This document shows positions 9,995 through 18,675 of a stretch of DNA of 64,000 nt, piece by piece (the stretch's first letter is position 1; each line of letters begins with the position of its first letter). The stretch is from Pseudomonadales bacterium (lineage in GTDB: Bacteria > Pseudomonadota > Gammaproteobacteria > Pseudomonadales > Ketobacteraceae), in the NCBI GenBank assembly GCA_002701845.1, contig NZXG01000008.1:1-64000 (forward strand), in the 5' to 3' direction. The position numbers and the translations under genes are program-made. The notes below the pieces were generated by a model that worked only from the letters and a program-made list of their open reading frames with translations, had not been told where the DNA came from and did no database searches.

Positions 9995-11323
9995 TCAATG
10001 GGGCAGGAACAGGTTGAAACACACCCCCTCCTCCTGGTCCGTGCCCACTTTGATGCAGCCCCCATGGCGCTTGACGTGCTCATGGGCCAGGGGCAGCGCC
10101 AGCCCCGACAGCCCCAGATCACGGCCGGCCTGACTGTGCAGATGATTGAAACGGTCAAACAGGCGCGCCTTTTGCTCGTCATTGAGTTCACCGGCGTAGC
10201 ACACCTGAAACAGGGCACCCTGGGGCAACCGCCCCAGCCGCAGCCAGACCTTGTCCCCCCGGGTGAACATCAGCCCATGGCGGGTGAGACTGGCGACCGC
10301 CTGCTGAATCTGCTGGCTGTCCACTCTGGCCACCACGCTGTCATCCGTCTCCACCACCAGTTCCAGGCCGTGGGCCCGGGCCTGGGGCGCCAGCTCATGG
10401 GCGATGCGGGCCAGTAAGTCCGTCAGATCCACCGCTTGACCGAACTCGCCGGTGGCCGGCCGCTCGTCCAACCGGGCCAGGGCCAGCAAATCGTTCACCA
10501 GGGTCAGCATCGACTGCCCCTGATCCACCACCCGCTGCAGAGCCTCCTCCTGGCGGGGGGACAGCTGGTCGAGAGTGCGCTGCAGATACGCGGAAAAGCC
10601 CATAATGGCATTGAGGGGAGTTTTCAGTTCGTGACTCATGTTGGCGAGAAAGCGATTCTTCGAGGCCAGGGCCAGCGACAGCTCATGTTCGGCGGTTTGC
10701 GCCCGCTGCACCTGGCGCGAAAGCTGTTCGTTGTGCTGCGCCAGCACCCGCTCGGACTGACCGATCTGTGACAGATAATTGTTCAGCAGAATCAGCAAGG
10801 CGCAGGTGATTCCCAGGGCCTGCAACAATTCCTGGGAGGCGCGGTGCTCCGGAGGCGTCAGATCCGGAAACGGAAAACCGTGCTGCTGCGCCCAATAGCA
10901 GCCACAAATGGACACCAATACCAGTACCCCCCAACCCAGGGCGCTGCTAAGCCCCCGCAACAGCCCCGCCAGCAAGGGCACCAGTAACCACCAGGACACC
11001 ACCGCGTCACCAATACCGCCACTGCTGAAAATGGCGCCGGCCACGTACAATGCCAGCGTCACCAGTTGGGTACTGATGGGAAAGGATTTGGCAAGGCAGA
11101 GTCTGAACAGAGATGAGAGCGCCAGGATGATGGCCGCCGGCACCGTGATCATGCGCACGCCGATCTGCCACTCGTAGGCTCGGAACAGAAATGGCAAACC
11201 CAGCAGCACCAGCAAAAACGCGGTGCCGCTCACGGTCCGCACACGACGCAGTAACACCGGATCGGTCCGATGCGGGTCCCAGCCGCAGTTCAACAACTGA
11301 TTCAGAATCCGTTCCACCGGCAA
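9995..11323 (-). CDS. Membrane sensor histidine kinase with degenerate ATPase domain
   Basis: A 442-residue inner-membrane protein. About six hydrophobic segments (residues 30-185) lead into a coiled-coil linker and a HisKA domain with the H-box FLANMSHELKTPLNAIMGF (phospho-acceptor His231). The C-terminal HATPase_c domain is eroded. The N-box asparagine is absent (QAVASLTRHGLMFT where NAxKFT is usual), the DxGxG motif reads CYAGELNDEQ, and GLGL is GLSGLALPLA. The dimerisation domain therefore looks intact while ATP binding is doubtful. It may be a pseudokinase or phosphatase-only sensor. No response regulator is adjacent. Confidence 0.85.
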   Translation of the reverse strand: MPVERILNQLLNCGWDPHRTDPVLLRRVRTVSGTAFLLVLLGLPFLFRAYEWQIGVRMITVPAAIILALSSLFRLCLAKSFPISTQLVTLALYVAGAIFSSGGIGDAVVSWWLLVPLLAGLLRGLSSALGWGVLVLVSICGCYWAQQHGFPFPDLTPPEHRASQELLQALGITCALLILLNNYLSQIGQSERVLAQHNEQLSRQVQRAQTAEHELSLALASKNRFLANMSHELKTPLNAIMGFSAYLQRTLDQLSPRQEEALQRVVDQGQSMLTLVNDLLALARLDERPATGEFGQAVDLTDLLARIAHELAPQARAHGLELVVETDDSVVARVDSQQIQQAVASLTRHGLMFTRGDKVWLRLGRLPQGALFQVCYAGELNDEQKARLFDRFNHLHSQAGRDLGLSGLALPLAHEHVKRHGGCIKVGTDQEEGVCFNLFLPH

Positions 11324-11493
11324 CCCCTGCAGTTCGATACCTGATTGTCAGTATACAACCTGCCGGCGCCGGTGCCTTTGACGGCCAGCAGTTTTACCAC
11401 CGCTTTGGCCAGCAAGACACCAGGCCCTGCCACTTTGCCCCTGCCTCTTAGCCACTCGCAATCGGCTCCCTTGGCGGTTAACCCGGGGCCGGT

Positions 11494-11850
11494 TCAGGCG
11501 GCAACGCCCCCTTCGCCGGCAGCGGGGTTGTCCTCCGTCGCCCTGGATTCGGCCCCCGTGGATTCGGCCCCCGTGGATTCGGCCGCCGTGGACTCACCAT
11601 CCAGCAGTTCCGGCTGCGCCGGATCCGGACCGTATTCCTGTACCTGAGGCCGACCCCGTTCATCCAGCGCCAGCTCCACCACGGTGCCCCGCAGATGAAT
11701 GTCCTTGGCGTTGGTTTCAATGAGTTGGTTCAGCGCCTGATCGTAATGGGGCTGATGGAAGAGCACGCTGGCGTCCCGGCCGGACACCCATTCCCCCTTG
11801 CGGGTGAGGTACTGTCCATGCTGGTTACGAATCACGAACGCCGTGGTCAT
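11494..11850 (-). CDS. Hypothetical protein with short repeat tail
   Basis: A 118-residue soluble protein of unknown function. The ATG at 11850 has AGGAG eight bases upstream and gives MTTAFVIRNQHGQYLTRKGE, a compact N-terminal domain of about 75 residues. The C-terminal tail is low-complexity and acidic, with ESTAAESTGAESTGAES repeated units. These come from a 15-base tandem repeat in the DNA (about 11546-11592). The tail is probably unstructured. Its neighbours give no functional clue. Confidence 0.65.
   Translation of the reverse strand: MTTAFVIRNQHGQYLTRKGEWVSGRDASVLFHQPHYDQALNQLIETNAKDIHLRGTVVELALDERGRPQVQEYGPDPAQPELLDGESTAAESTGAESTGAESRATEDNPAAGEGGVAA
11546..11592. repeat. Three tandem 15-base units inside a coding tail
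   Basis: GTGGATTCGGCCCCC-type units are repeated three times, the last slightly diverged. They encode the ESTGA repeats of the neighbouring hypothetical protein. The unit length is a multiple of three, so copy-number changes would keep the frame. Confidence 0.75.
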
Positions 11851-12000
11851 GGCTACACTCCTGCATCTGAAATTGTCGGGCACGGGCCGCCCGGGCCGCT
11901 GTCATTCAATGGGATAGGTTACAAGGATAAATCAGGTTTTTAAACCAACTGCCAACCCCCCGGCGCTGCTTTGGCACCCCAAAGGCATCCCGGAGATTCC

Positions 12001-13284
12001 CTAGAAATCCGCCAGCAATTCCGGCTGCGCCAGAGCCGGCAAATCCCCCTGCCAGCCCAGATCCAGCCCCATGGCCCGCACCATAATTCGATTCTTAATC
12101 AGCGGATGCCGGTTGAGGGTGGACATGCCCAGATTACGCGCCACCCGCAGCGGCGGAAGGTCCATGCCAAACAGTCGCTTGAAGCCTTCCATGGCGGACA
12201 TCAGCAGCAGATTATGAGGCTTGCGCCGGCGTTGATAGCGGCGCAGCACCAGGTCATCGCCCGGAGACAGCGCAAGTGGCAGCGCCCGTTGAATTTCCTC
12301 CGCCAGTACTGCGGCGTCCAGCAGTCCCAGATTGATGCCCTGACCCGCCAGCGGATGAATGCTGTGAGCGGCATCGCCAATCAGGGCCACGCCGGGTTGA
12401 ATGTAGTCCACCGCGTGATTCTGGATCAGGGGAAAGACAAACCGCCGGTCGCAGTGAGTAACCGCCCCCAGACAATGCTCGAAGGCCTGCCCCAGTTGCG
12501 CCCGGAATTCGGTATCGTCCAGCGCCATGATCCCCGGCACCTGCGCCTGATCCAGGGTCCAGACGATGGAACAGCAATGGGAATTGCGCTGATCGCTGGC
12601 CTCCCGCAAAGGCAGAAATGCCAGCGGGCCGGTATCCAGAAATACCTGCCGGGCGGTATCCCCATGGGGCCGCTCGGTGGTGACGGTGGTGACGATGGCG
12701 CTCTGACCATAGGCCCAGGTGCGGCAGCGAAAACCCAGTTGCTCACGCACCCGGGAACGGCCACCGTCGGCGCCCACCAGTAGATCCGGAATGAAGGCCG
12801 TGCCATCGGACAGGATCACCTGCCAACGACCGCCTTCGGCTTCCAGAATCCGTTCCAGCCCCAGGGGCTCAAACACCACATTGTCAGCCTGCTGCACCTG
12901 CTGCAACAGCGCCCAGGTGGTGACCCGGTTCTCCACGATATGGCCCAGGTGATCAGCCCCGGCCTCGGCGGCGTCAAACGCAATCCGGCCGGTACCGTCG
13001 CCGTCCCACACCGCCATGTGCTGGAACGGGCTTACCCGCTGCTGAACCATGGGTTCCCAGGCTCCCAGCCGGCGCAGAATGTTTTCCGAGGCCTGGGTCA
13101 GGGCACTGACCCGGGGGTCGAAGGTGGCCGGCCATTGCTCCGGTGCCGGCGCCGGGCGGGGATCGATAATCCGGATGGCCAGCGGCTGATCCGCCAGCGC
13201 CGCCGCCAGGGTCAAGCCCGCCATGCCGGCGCCGACGATCAGCAGCTGTGGGAGGTCGGTGACGTAACTCTGGTGCTGGCTCAT
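12001..13284 (-). CDS. ubiI: FAD-dependent ubiquinone-biosynthesis hydroxylase (VisC/UbiI type)
   Basis: A 427-residue flavoprotein monooxygenase of the UbiH/UbiF/VisC/COQ6 family. These enzymes hydroxylate the ring of ubiquinone precursors using O2 and NAD(P)H. The Rossmann FAD fingerprint LLIVGAGMAGLTLAAAL is at residues 14-30 and the second FAD motif is GDAAHSIHPLAGQGINLG. It overlaps the end of ubiH by four bases, the pepP-ubiH-visC order familiar from Pseudomonas. The exact ring position (C5 for UbiI, C6 for UbiF) cannot be fixed by eye. Confidence 0.88.
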   Translation of the reverse strand: MSQHQSYVTDLPQLLIVGAGMAGLTLAAALADQPLAIRIIDPRPAPAPEQWPATFDPRVSALTQASENILRRLGAWEPMVQQRVSPFQHMAVWDGDGTGRIAFDAAEAGADHLGHIVENRVTTWALLQQVQQADNVVFEPLGLERILEAEGGRWQVILSDGTAFIPDLLVGADGGRSRVREQLGFRCRTWAYGQSAIVTTVTTERPHGDTARQVFLDTGPLAFLPLREASDQRNSHCCSIVWTLDQAQVPGIMALDDTEFRAQLGQAFEHCLGAVTHCDRRFVFPLIQNHAVDYIQPGVALIGDAAHSIHPLAGQGINLGLLDAAVLAEEIQRALPLALSPGDDLVLRRYQRRRKPHNLLLMSAMEGFKRLFGMDLPPLRVARNLGMSTLNRHPLIKNRIMVRAMGLDLGWQGDLPALAQPELLADF

Positions 13285-14570
13285 GAACTGAGGTTCTCCG
13301 CTGAGCTGGGAGCTTCGTAAGCGCTGGGGGCCCCGGATGCGCCCGGGGCCCCGGGCACGCTCAGGGCTTCCGGCAGCCGGGTGGATACGGCCCGCCCCAT
13401 GGCATGCCTGGCCACAAAGCGCTTGGTGCCCTGCAGGGTGTCAAACAACAGCAGGCCGCTGTTGCGGGCCAGGCCCAGTAACGGATTGCGGTTGCTGAAC
13501 AGCCGGGTGAGCTTGTCGGAAAACTGGATGGTGTTGAGCTGATCGGTGCCCCGTCGTTGCAGGTACGACTGCAACAGGCTCAGTTGGCCCCAGCTGGCTT
13601 TGCCCTCGGCGGCGCCAAACAAGGTCTGCACCAGCACCGCCACATCCCGCATGGCCATATTGAACCCCTGCCCCGCCACCGGATGCAGGCCGTGGGCGGC
13701 ATTGCCCAATACCACCGCATTGGGCCGTACCTGCTCCCGCGCCAGGGTCAGGGCCAGAGGGTAGGTCACTCGCTTGCCTACCCGGGTCAGGCGCCCTACG
13801 GCAGGGCCGGCGGCCTGCTCCAGGGCCGCCATGAAGTCACGGTCGTCCGCCGCCATCAGAGCCTCGGCCCGGGCCGGCGCCAGACACCAGGTGATACCCC
13901 AGCGATTATCGGTTTGCGGCAGCACCGCCAGGGGGCCGCTGGCGGTGAACCGCTCCAGGGCCAGATTGTGATGGGGACGGTCCGGCGTCACCGCGGTCAC
14001 CAGCGCCACCTGATCATAGGGAGTAACCCGGGACTCAATTCCCAACAGTTCGCGGCCCCGGGACTGAGCGCCATCGGCAATCACCAGCAGGGGGGTGGTG
14101 AGGGTGCGGCGCCGGCCATCGGCCTGCAGGCCTACCTGCATACACTCACCCTGATAGCTCAGGGATTCTATTGCCGCCGGTGCCAGATAGTCCACATTGG
14201 GGCATTGCCGCAGATGGGCAAACAGATGCTGGCCGATAAAGCGGTTTTCGATCACATAGCCCAGGGCCCGCACCCGTTCCTCCTGCGCCCGGATCAGGGC
14301 CCGGCCGAAGCCCCCCTGATCGGTGATTTCAATCTGCTGAATGGGTTCGGCCTGGGCCCGCATGGCCGGCCAGAGGCCCAGCTGCTGAAAGATATGGCAG
14401 GTGCCGTTGGCCAGGGCGGTATTGCGGGCATCGTAACTGGGGTGAACATCCGTATCCGCCGCCGGCGGGGCGAACTTCTCCACCACGGTGATCTGCACCC
14501 CGGGATCCCGGGCCAGGCAGGCCGCCAGGGAGGCCCCCACCAGGCCGCCGCCCATAATGATCACGTCCAC
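13281..14570 (-). CDS. ubiH: 2-octaprenyl-6-methoxyphenol hydroxylase
   Basis: A second UbiH-family FAD monooxygenase of ubiquinone synthesis, about 429 residues. The FAD motif is VDVIIMGGGLVGASLAA at the N-terminus and the conserved GNAAHGLHPVAGQGFN block binds FAD later in the chain. I chose the GTG at 14570, four bases after the pepP stop. It puts the Rossmann strand at the very N-terminus as in the family. A longer GTG start at 14618 inside pepP is possible. The C-terminus ends in a short low-complexity Gly/Ala/Pro stretch. Context pepP-ubiH-visC supports the name. Confidence 0.9.
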   Translation of the reverse strand: MDVIIMGGGLVGASLAACLARDPGVQITVVEKFAPPAADTDVHPSYDARNTALANGTCHIFQQLGLWPAMRAQAEPIQQIEITDQGGFGRALIRAQEERVRALGYVIENRFIGQHLFAHLRQCPNVDYLAPAAIESLSYQGECMQVGLQADGRRRTLTTPLLVIADGAQSRGRELLGIESRVTPYDQVALVTAVTPDRPHHNLALERFTASGPLAVLPQTDNRWGITWCLAPARAEALMAADDRDFMAALEQAAGPAVGRLTRVGKRVTYPLALTLAREQVRPNAVVLGNAAHGLHPVAGQGFNMAMRDVAVLVQTLFGAAEGKASWGQLSLLQSYLQRRGTDQLNTIQFSDKLTRLFSNRNPLLGLARNSGLLLFDTLQGTKRFVARHAMGRAVSTRLPEALSVPGAPGASGAPSAYEAPSSAENLSS

Positions 14571-14574
14571 GGTG

Positions 14575-15927
14575 TCAGGCCACCCGTTTGCGGGTACGGC
14601 TGTGGCGCACGCGGGCACTGTCCATCAGGGTCTCGATCTCATCGGCTTTTTTCGGCACGTTGCGGGTCAATACCCGATGGCCTTTTTCCGTCACCAGCAC
14701 ATCGTCCTCAATGCGGATACCAATGCCCCGCCATTGCTCATCGACACTGTCGTCGTCCGGCGCCACATAGAGTCCGGGCTCCACCGTCAACACCATCCCC
14801 GGCTCCAGTTCACGCCAGGCATCGCCCACCTTGTAGTCCCCCACATCGTGTACGTCCATGCCCAGCCAGTGGCCGGTGCGATGCATGAAGAAACGGCGGT
14901 AGGCCTCGGACTCGATCAGCTCCGGCACCTTGCCAGTCAACAAACCCAGTTTGACCAGGCCCTGGGTCAGGGTTTTCACCGCCGCCTCGTGGGGCTGATT
15001 CCAGTGATTGCCAGGCTTTACCTGGCGAATGGCCGCCAGCTGCGCTTTCAGCACCAACTCATAGAGCGACCGCTGGGGCGGGCTGAAGCGGCCGTTGACC
15101 GGGAAGGTGCGGGTGATGTCCGCGGCGTAAAACCCGTATTCCACGCCGGCGTCGATCAGCACCAGGTCGCCATCTTTCAACTCGTCGTTATTGGCGATGT
15201 AATGCAGGATACAGCCGTTGGCGCCGCCACCCACGATGGTGGAGTAAGCCGGAAAGCGACCACCCCGGCGACCGAATTCGTGCAGGATCTCCGCCTCCAG
15301 CTGATATTCCATCAGCCCCGGTTTGCACAGTTCCATGGCCCGGCGATGGGCATCGGCGGTAATGTCCGCCGCCTGCTGCATCAGTTTGATCTCTGCCTTG
15401 CTCTTGTACAGGCGCATGTCGTGCAGCAGATGATCCAGGGCGATAAACTCCCCCGGGGGATGGGCGCCGCTGCGCACCTTGGCGCGGATACTGTTGACCC
15501 ATTCCATCACCTGACGGTCAAAGTCACGATCCTTGCCCATTTCGTAGTAGACCCGCTCGGTGCCCTCCAGCAGGCCCGGCAGAATCTCATCAATGTCGCC
15601 GATGGGGAAGGCGTCATCGGCGCCATACTGTTTCACCAGCCCTTCCGGGCCGGCCCGATAGCCGTTCCAGATTTCCATCTGCGGATCCCGCTCGCGACAG
15701 AACATGACATACTCGCCGTGCTCCCGGCCGGGGATCAGCACCAGCACCGCTTCCGGCTCGTCAAAACCACTCAGGTAGTAAAAATCACTGTCCTGGCGGT
15801 AGGGAAATTCGGTGTCGCGACTGCGGGTGCGTTCGGGGGCCGCCGCCACAATGGCAATGGAGTTGGGCTCCATCATGGCCATCAACTGCTCACGGCGTCG
15901 GGTAAACTCTTTTTTTGTGATACTCAT
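14575..15927 (-). CDS. pepP: Xaa-Pro aminopeptidase
   Basis: A cytoplasmic metallopeptidase of 450 residues that removes N-terminal residues preceding proline. The pita-bread fold metal ligands are visible: two Asp in LIDAGVEYGFYAADITRTF, His in HRTGHWLGMDVHDVG, Glu in LTVEPGLYV and Glu in IRIEDDVLV. The length matches E. coli PepP (441). It is followed directly by ubiH and preceded by the UPF0149 gene, the arrangement seen in enterics and pseudomonads. Confidence 0.96.
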   Translation of the reverse strand: MSITKKEFTRRREQLMAMMEPNSIAIVAAAPERTRSRDTEFPYRQDSDFYYLSGFDEPEAVLVLIPGREHGEYVMFCRERDPQMEIWNGYRAGPEGLVKQYGADDAFPIGDIDEILPGLLEGTERVYYEMGKDRDFDRQVMEWVNSIRAKVRSGAHPPGEFIALDHLLHDMRLYKSKAEIKLMQQAADITADAHRRAMELCKPGLMEYQLEAEILHEFGRRGGRFPAYSTIVGGGANGCILHYIANNDELKDGDLVLIDAGVEYGFYAADITRTFPVNGRFSPPQRSLYELVLKAQLAAIRQVKPGNHWNQPHEAAVKTLTQGLVKLGLLTGKVPELIESEAYRRFFMHRTGHWLGMDVHDVGDYKVGDAWRELEPGMVLTVEPGLYVAPDDDSVDEQWRGIGIRIEDDVLVTEKGHRVLTRNVPKKADEIETLMDSARVRHSRTRKRVA

Positions 15928-15959
15928 TCAGCTTCCTGAAGACTGGGGTGACTCTGGGT

Positions 15960-16535
15960 TCAGTGGACAGTTACGCCGGGCGGGACGCTCTCGCCGCACT
16001 CCAGGGCGAACTCGGTAAAGATCATCAGCGCCGCCATGCGCACATACTCCACCACTTCGAAGTAGGCGGCCTCCCCTTCCTCCTCTTCATCGATGTCCGT
16101 ATCCACCTGACTGATCTGCTGAATATCCTGCAGCGCGCTGAGGGTGTCCTCACTGAATTCCTCGGGTTTGCGGGAACCCATGGCGCCAAACCCGGCCAGA
16201 AAGCCGGCACACCACTCCGCCAGGGAACCCAGACGGGCGTCCAGAGGGTCTTCGTCGTCGGGCAACAGCGGCATGAAATTGAACTGGTCGTCCAGCATCT
16301 CCTGAAGCGTATGCCGGTGCAACTCACCAAACCACTCCCGGGTGTTATCCCAGGGCTCCCCCTTCACCCCCAGATTGGGCAGGTACTGCTTGAGCCAAGT
16401 CTCCCCCTTGAGCCCCCCGCTCAACTGCCCACAAAGAATGCCATGGGCCTCTGAAGGCCCGGCCAGCGCGTCGATTTTGCGCAGCTCCGCCTCCAGTTCG
16501 TAAAAATCCAGAATGTCTTCTGCTGCTAGGGACAT
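15960..16535 (-). CDS. UPF0149 (YgfB/YecA) family protein
   Basis: A 191-residue acidic protein of the UPF0149 family, which usually lies upstream of pepP-ubiH. The start at 16535 has AGGGGAA upstream and gives MSLAAEDILDFYELEAELRK. The family block SEAHGILCGQL is present. The acidic IDEEEEGEAAYFEVVEYVR motif near the C-terminus is also typical. In Pseudomonas a YgfB homologue influences beta-lactam resistance; the biochemical role here is unknown. Confidence 0.88.
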   Translation of the reverse strand: MSLAAEDILDFYELEAELRKIDALAGPSEAHGILCGQLSGGLKGETWLKQYLPNLGVKGEPWDNTREWFGELHRHTLQEMLDDQFNFMPLLPDDEDPLDARLGSLAEWCAGFLAGFGAMGSRKPEEFSEDTLSALQDIQQISQVDTDIDEEEEGEAAYFEVVEYVRMAALMIFTEFALECGESVPPGVTVH

Positions 16536-16705
16536 CGCACATTTCCCCTGATAACGAATCTGACAACATTGTAACACGGGCGCAGGTGTAGCAAACCCGG
16601 GATTCAGGCTAAGCTTACAGTAGCTGTGTGGGTATCTGCCCGCCGGCCGCAATACCGGTGGTCACCGGAACCCCGTCATAGTGCCGCCGCCGCACTTGAT
16701 GTACC

Positions 16706-16951
16706 ATGGACAACAAAAATCGCAACGGTATGTCGATGAGCAAAGTAGAGCAGCTTTTCAAACACCTTGAGGCCCGCGTGGATGAGTTCATTGAACTCTG
16801 TGATGAATACAAGCGCCATAACCGCTCACTGCAGGCCAGGGAGAGCCAGCTTGCCGAGGAGCGTGCCAGCCTGATGAAAAAGAACGACATGGCCAAGGCC
16901 AAGGTGGAAGCGATGATTTCGCGCCTGAAGGCGCTGGAGCAGGATTCATGA
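16706..16951 (+). CDS. TIGR02449-type small coiled-coil protein (ZapB-like)
   Basis: An 81-residue protein that is almost entirely charged coiled coil. It has heptad-like leucines in SKVEQLFKHLEARVDEFIEL. It overlaps the zapA start by four bases (ATGA), so the two are translationally coupled. Proteins at this position upstream of zapA in gammaproteobacteria are thought to act in Z-ring organisation. The ATG at 16706 is used; internal ATGs at 16730 or 16736 are possible. Confidence 0.8.
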   Translation: MDNKNRNGMSMSKVEQLFKHLEARVDEFIELCDEYKRHNRSLQARESQLAEERASLMKKNDMAKAKVEAMISRLKALEQDS

Positions 16952-17262
16952 GCGATGATGTGCAGACGTTAACCGTCAATATTCTGGATCGCGAATACGG
17001 GGTCAGCTGCCCCCCGGATGAGGTGGAGGAACTGAAAAGCTCCGCCCGCCTGCTGGACCAGCGCATGCGGGACATCCGTCGCACCGGTAAAATCGTCGGG
17101 GTGGACCGCATCGCGGTGATGGCCGCCCTGAATATCGCCCACGACCTGATCCGAACCCAGGCGGAGCTGGCGGGCTATGACCGGATCACGGAAAAACAAC
17201 TGACCAAACTCAACGACAAAATCGAGCGGGCCCTGGCCGCGGCCCGGCAGCTGGATTTGTAG
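16948..17262 (+). CDS. zapA: Cell division protein ZapA
   Basis: A 104-residue cytoplasmic protein that bundles FtsZ filaments at the division site. The N-terminal dimer domain starts MSDDVQTLTVNILDREYGVSCP. A central DRIAVMAALNIAHDLI segment leads into a C-terminal coiled coil that makes the tetramer. The length fits the family (E. coli 109). It sits directly upstream of 6S RNA and the folate cyclo-ligase, the conserved gammaproteobacterial order. Confidence 0.95.
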   Translation: MSDDVQTLTVNILDREYGVSCPPDEVEELKSSARLLDQRMRDIRRTGKIVGVDRIAVMAALNIAHDLIRTQAELAGYDRITEKQLTKLNDKIERALAAARQLDL

Positions 17263-17324
17263 ACAGCAACCATCCACCAGAGTCCCGGTTCGAGAATCCC
17301 GGACGAATCCTTTATACTGGTTCC

Positions 17325-17508
17325 CAAGCCCCCTGCGCTGTGCGAGATTCTGGCGAATGTCCCTGAGCCGATGTCTTAACCTAATGGGGGCTCTGGTTGA
17401 TGTGGGAGTGCACGTCCGCATGACGGAAAGCCCGATACATCACGTGAGCCACCACCTTGAACCAAGGGTTCAAGGGCTACCGCCAGTTACGGCAGCACGG
17501 GGGGTGCT
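17325..17508 (+). ncRNA. ssrS: 6S RNA
   Basis: 6S RNA binds sigma-70 RNA polymerase holoenzyme and down-regulates transcription in stationary phase. The conserved blocks CCCTGAGCCGAT (17361) and ACCTTGAACCAAGGGTTCAAGGG (from about 17455) match the E. coli RNA almost exactly. The closing stem pairs AGCCCCCTGCGCTG (17327-17340) with CAGCACGGGGGGTGCT (17493-17508). A TATACT -10 box at 17313-17318 places the start near 17325. It lies between zapA and the cyclo-ligase gene as in E. coli. The ends are estimates to within a few bases. Confidence 0.95.
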
Positions 17509-17526
17509 TTATTCTGATTCGCGGTT

Positions 17527-18168
17527 GTGGAGTTTGATGCTGTGGAGTTTGATGCGCTGGAACTGCCTGACAACAGCACACCCCCCAAACAGCAGCTGCG
17601 CAAAATGCTGCGCGCCCGCCGGCGCAACCTGAGCCGGCATCAACAGAAAACCGCATCCATGGCACTCTGTCGGCAACTCAGTCAACTGCCGGAGTTTATT
17701 TTCGGCCGCCGCATTGCCGCCTATATCCCCAACGATGGCGAAATCGATCCGCAACCGCTGCTGGGGCTGGCCTGGCGCTTGGGCAAATCCGTGTATCTGC
17801 CCATCCTGCATCCGTTTGCCGCCGGTCGCCTGTTGTTTATGACGCATAACCCGGAGCAGGTGCTGGCAAAGAACCGCTACGGCATACCGGAACCCCTGTG
17901 CCGGCAGACCCACTACTGTCCCATCTGGACCCTGGATCTGGTGCTGACCCCTCTGGTGGGTTTTGATGAGGCGGGCAACCGGATGGGCATGGGCGGGGGA
18001 TTCTATGATCGCACCTTCGCTTTTCTCAATCACCACGGCAAACCGCGCAATCCAACGCTGGTGGGGGTGGCTCATGAGTGTCAGAAGGTGGAAGCGTTAC
18101 CCAGCGAGCGCTGGGACATTGCGATGCGGAAGATTGTGACGGAGCGGGCGGTTTACCAGTCGCGATAA
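17527..18168 (+). CDS. 5-formyltetrahydrofolate cyclo-ligase
   Basis: This enzyme converts 5-formyl-THF to 5,10-methenyl-THF with ATP hydrolysis. It is 213 residues and carries the family signature GMGGGFYDRTF near residue 157. The KQQLRKMLRARRRNLS N-terminal nucleotide-binding lysine/arginine region is also present. The GTG start at 17527 precedes a duplicated 14-base stretch, GTGGAGTTTGATGC repeated at 17542. The first 20 residues are therefore doubtful. In E. coli the homologue (ygfA) is cotranscribed with 6S RNA. Confidence 0.9.
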   Translation: MEFDAVEFDALELPDNSTPPKQQLRKMLRARRRNLSRHQQKTASMALCRQLSQLPEFIFGRRIAAYIPNDGEIDPQPLLGLAWRLGKSVYLPILHPFAAGRLLFMTHNPEQVLAKNRYGIPEPLCRQTHYCPIWTLDLVLTPLVGFDEAGNRMGMGGGFYDRTFAFLNHHGKPRNPTLVGVAHECQKVEALPSERWDIAMRKIVTERAVYQSR

Positions 18169-18211
18169 CGGACCTTGTCTGGCTCCGGATCCGCCCGGGA
18201 AGAAACGGTGA

Positions 18212-18337
18212 TCAACGGATGGAAAACTGACTGGCCACCATCTCCGGGTCCGGTTGCCCTTGGGTGTATGAGCTGGCCAAAACGCCCAGACCCAATACCA
18301 AAATCAACACGACCAGCAAATCGGGTTTCTTCTTCAT
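18212..18337 (-). CDS. Small single-pass membrane protein
   Basis: A 41-residue peptide starting MKKKPDLLVVLILVLGLGVL at the ATG at 18337, with AAGGT upstream. Three lysines precede one hydrophobic helix (about residues 7-24) and a short polar tail. It is a candidate inner-membrane protein of unknown role, convergent with the cyclo-ligase gene. The longer frame starting at 18403 lacks a ribosome-binding site. Bases 18338-18675 upstream contain no gene or element I can recognise. Confidence 0.55.
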   Translation of the reverse strand: MKKKPDLLVVLILVLGLGVLASSYTQGQPDPEMVASQFSIR

Positions 18338-18675
18338 GGTTTTACCTTGCCTCGTAAAAAAACAATACCGTCTGTGGACGGAAACAACACCGGCGTAGTG
18401 CACTGCTGAACACCCACTTTCACTCTGCCGGGAAATCAGGCGCCGCCGGCCACTCTGGCTGGGGTGCCCCTTATATCGCTAACTATAGACCAGCCCTGGC
18501 CAAGCACCAGCTCCGAGGTGAGCAATGGCTCACATTTCCGCGACTTCTGTACGCTCAGCGATCAACTGCTACCGCCGATCACGTGCCGCGGGTACTGACG
18601 TCTTTTCGCGTCATGTTGGGTAAAAATTAACACGATGCCCGGAAATTGCAAACAGGCAGGCCTCAAAATGATGAT

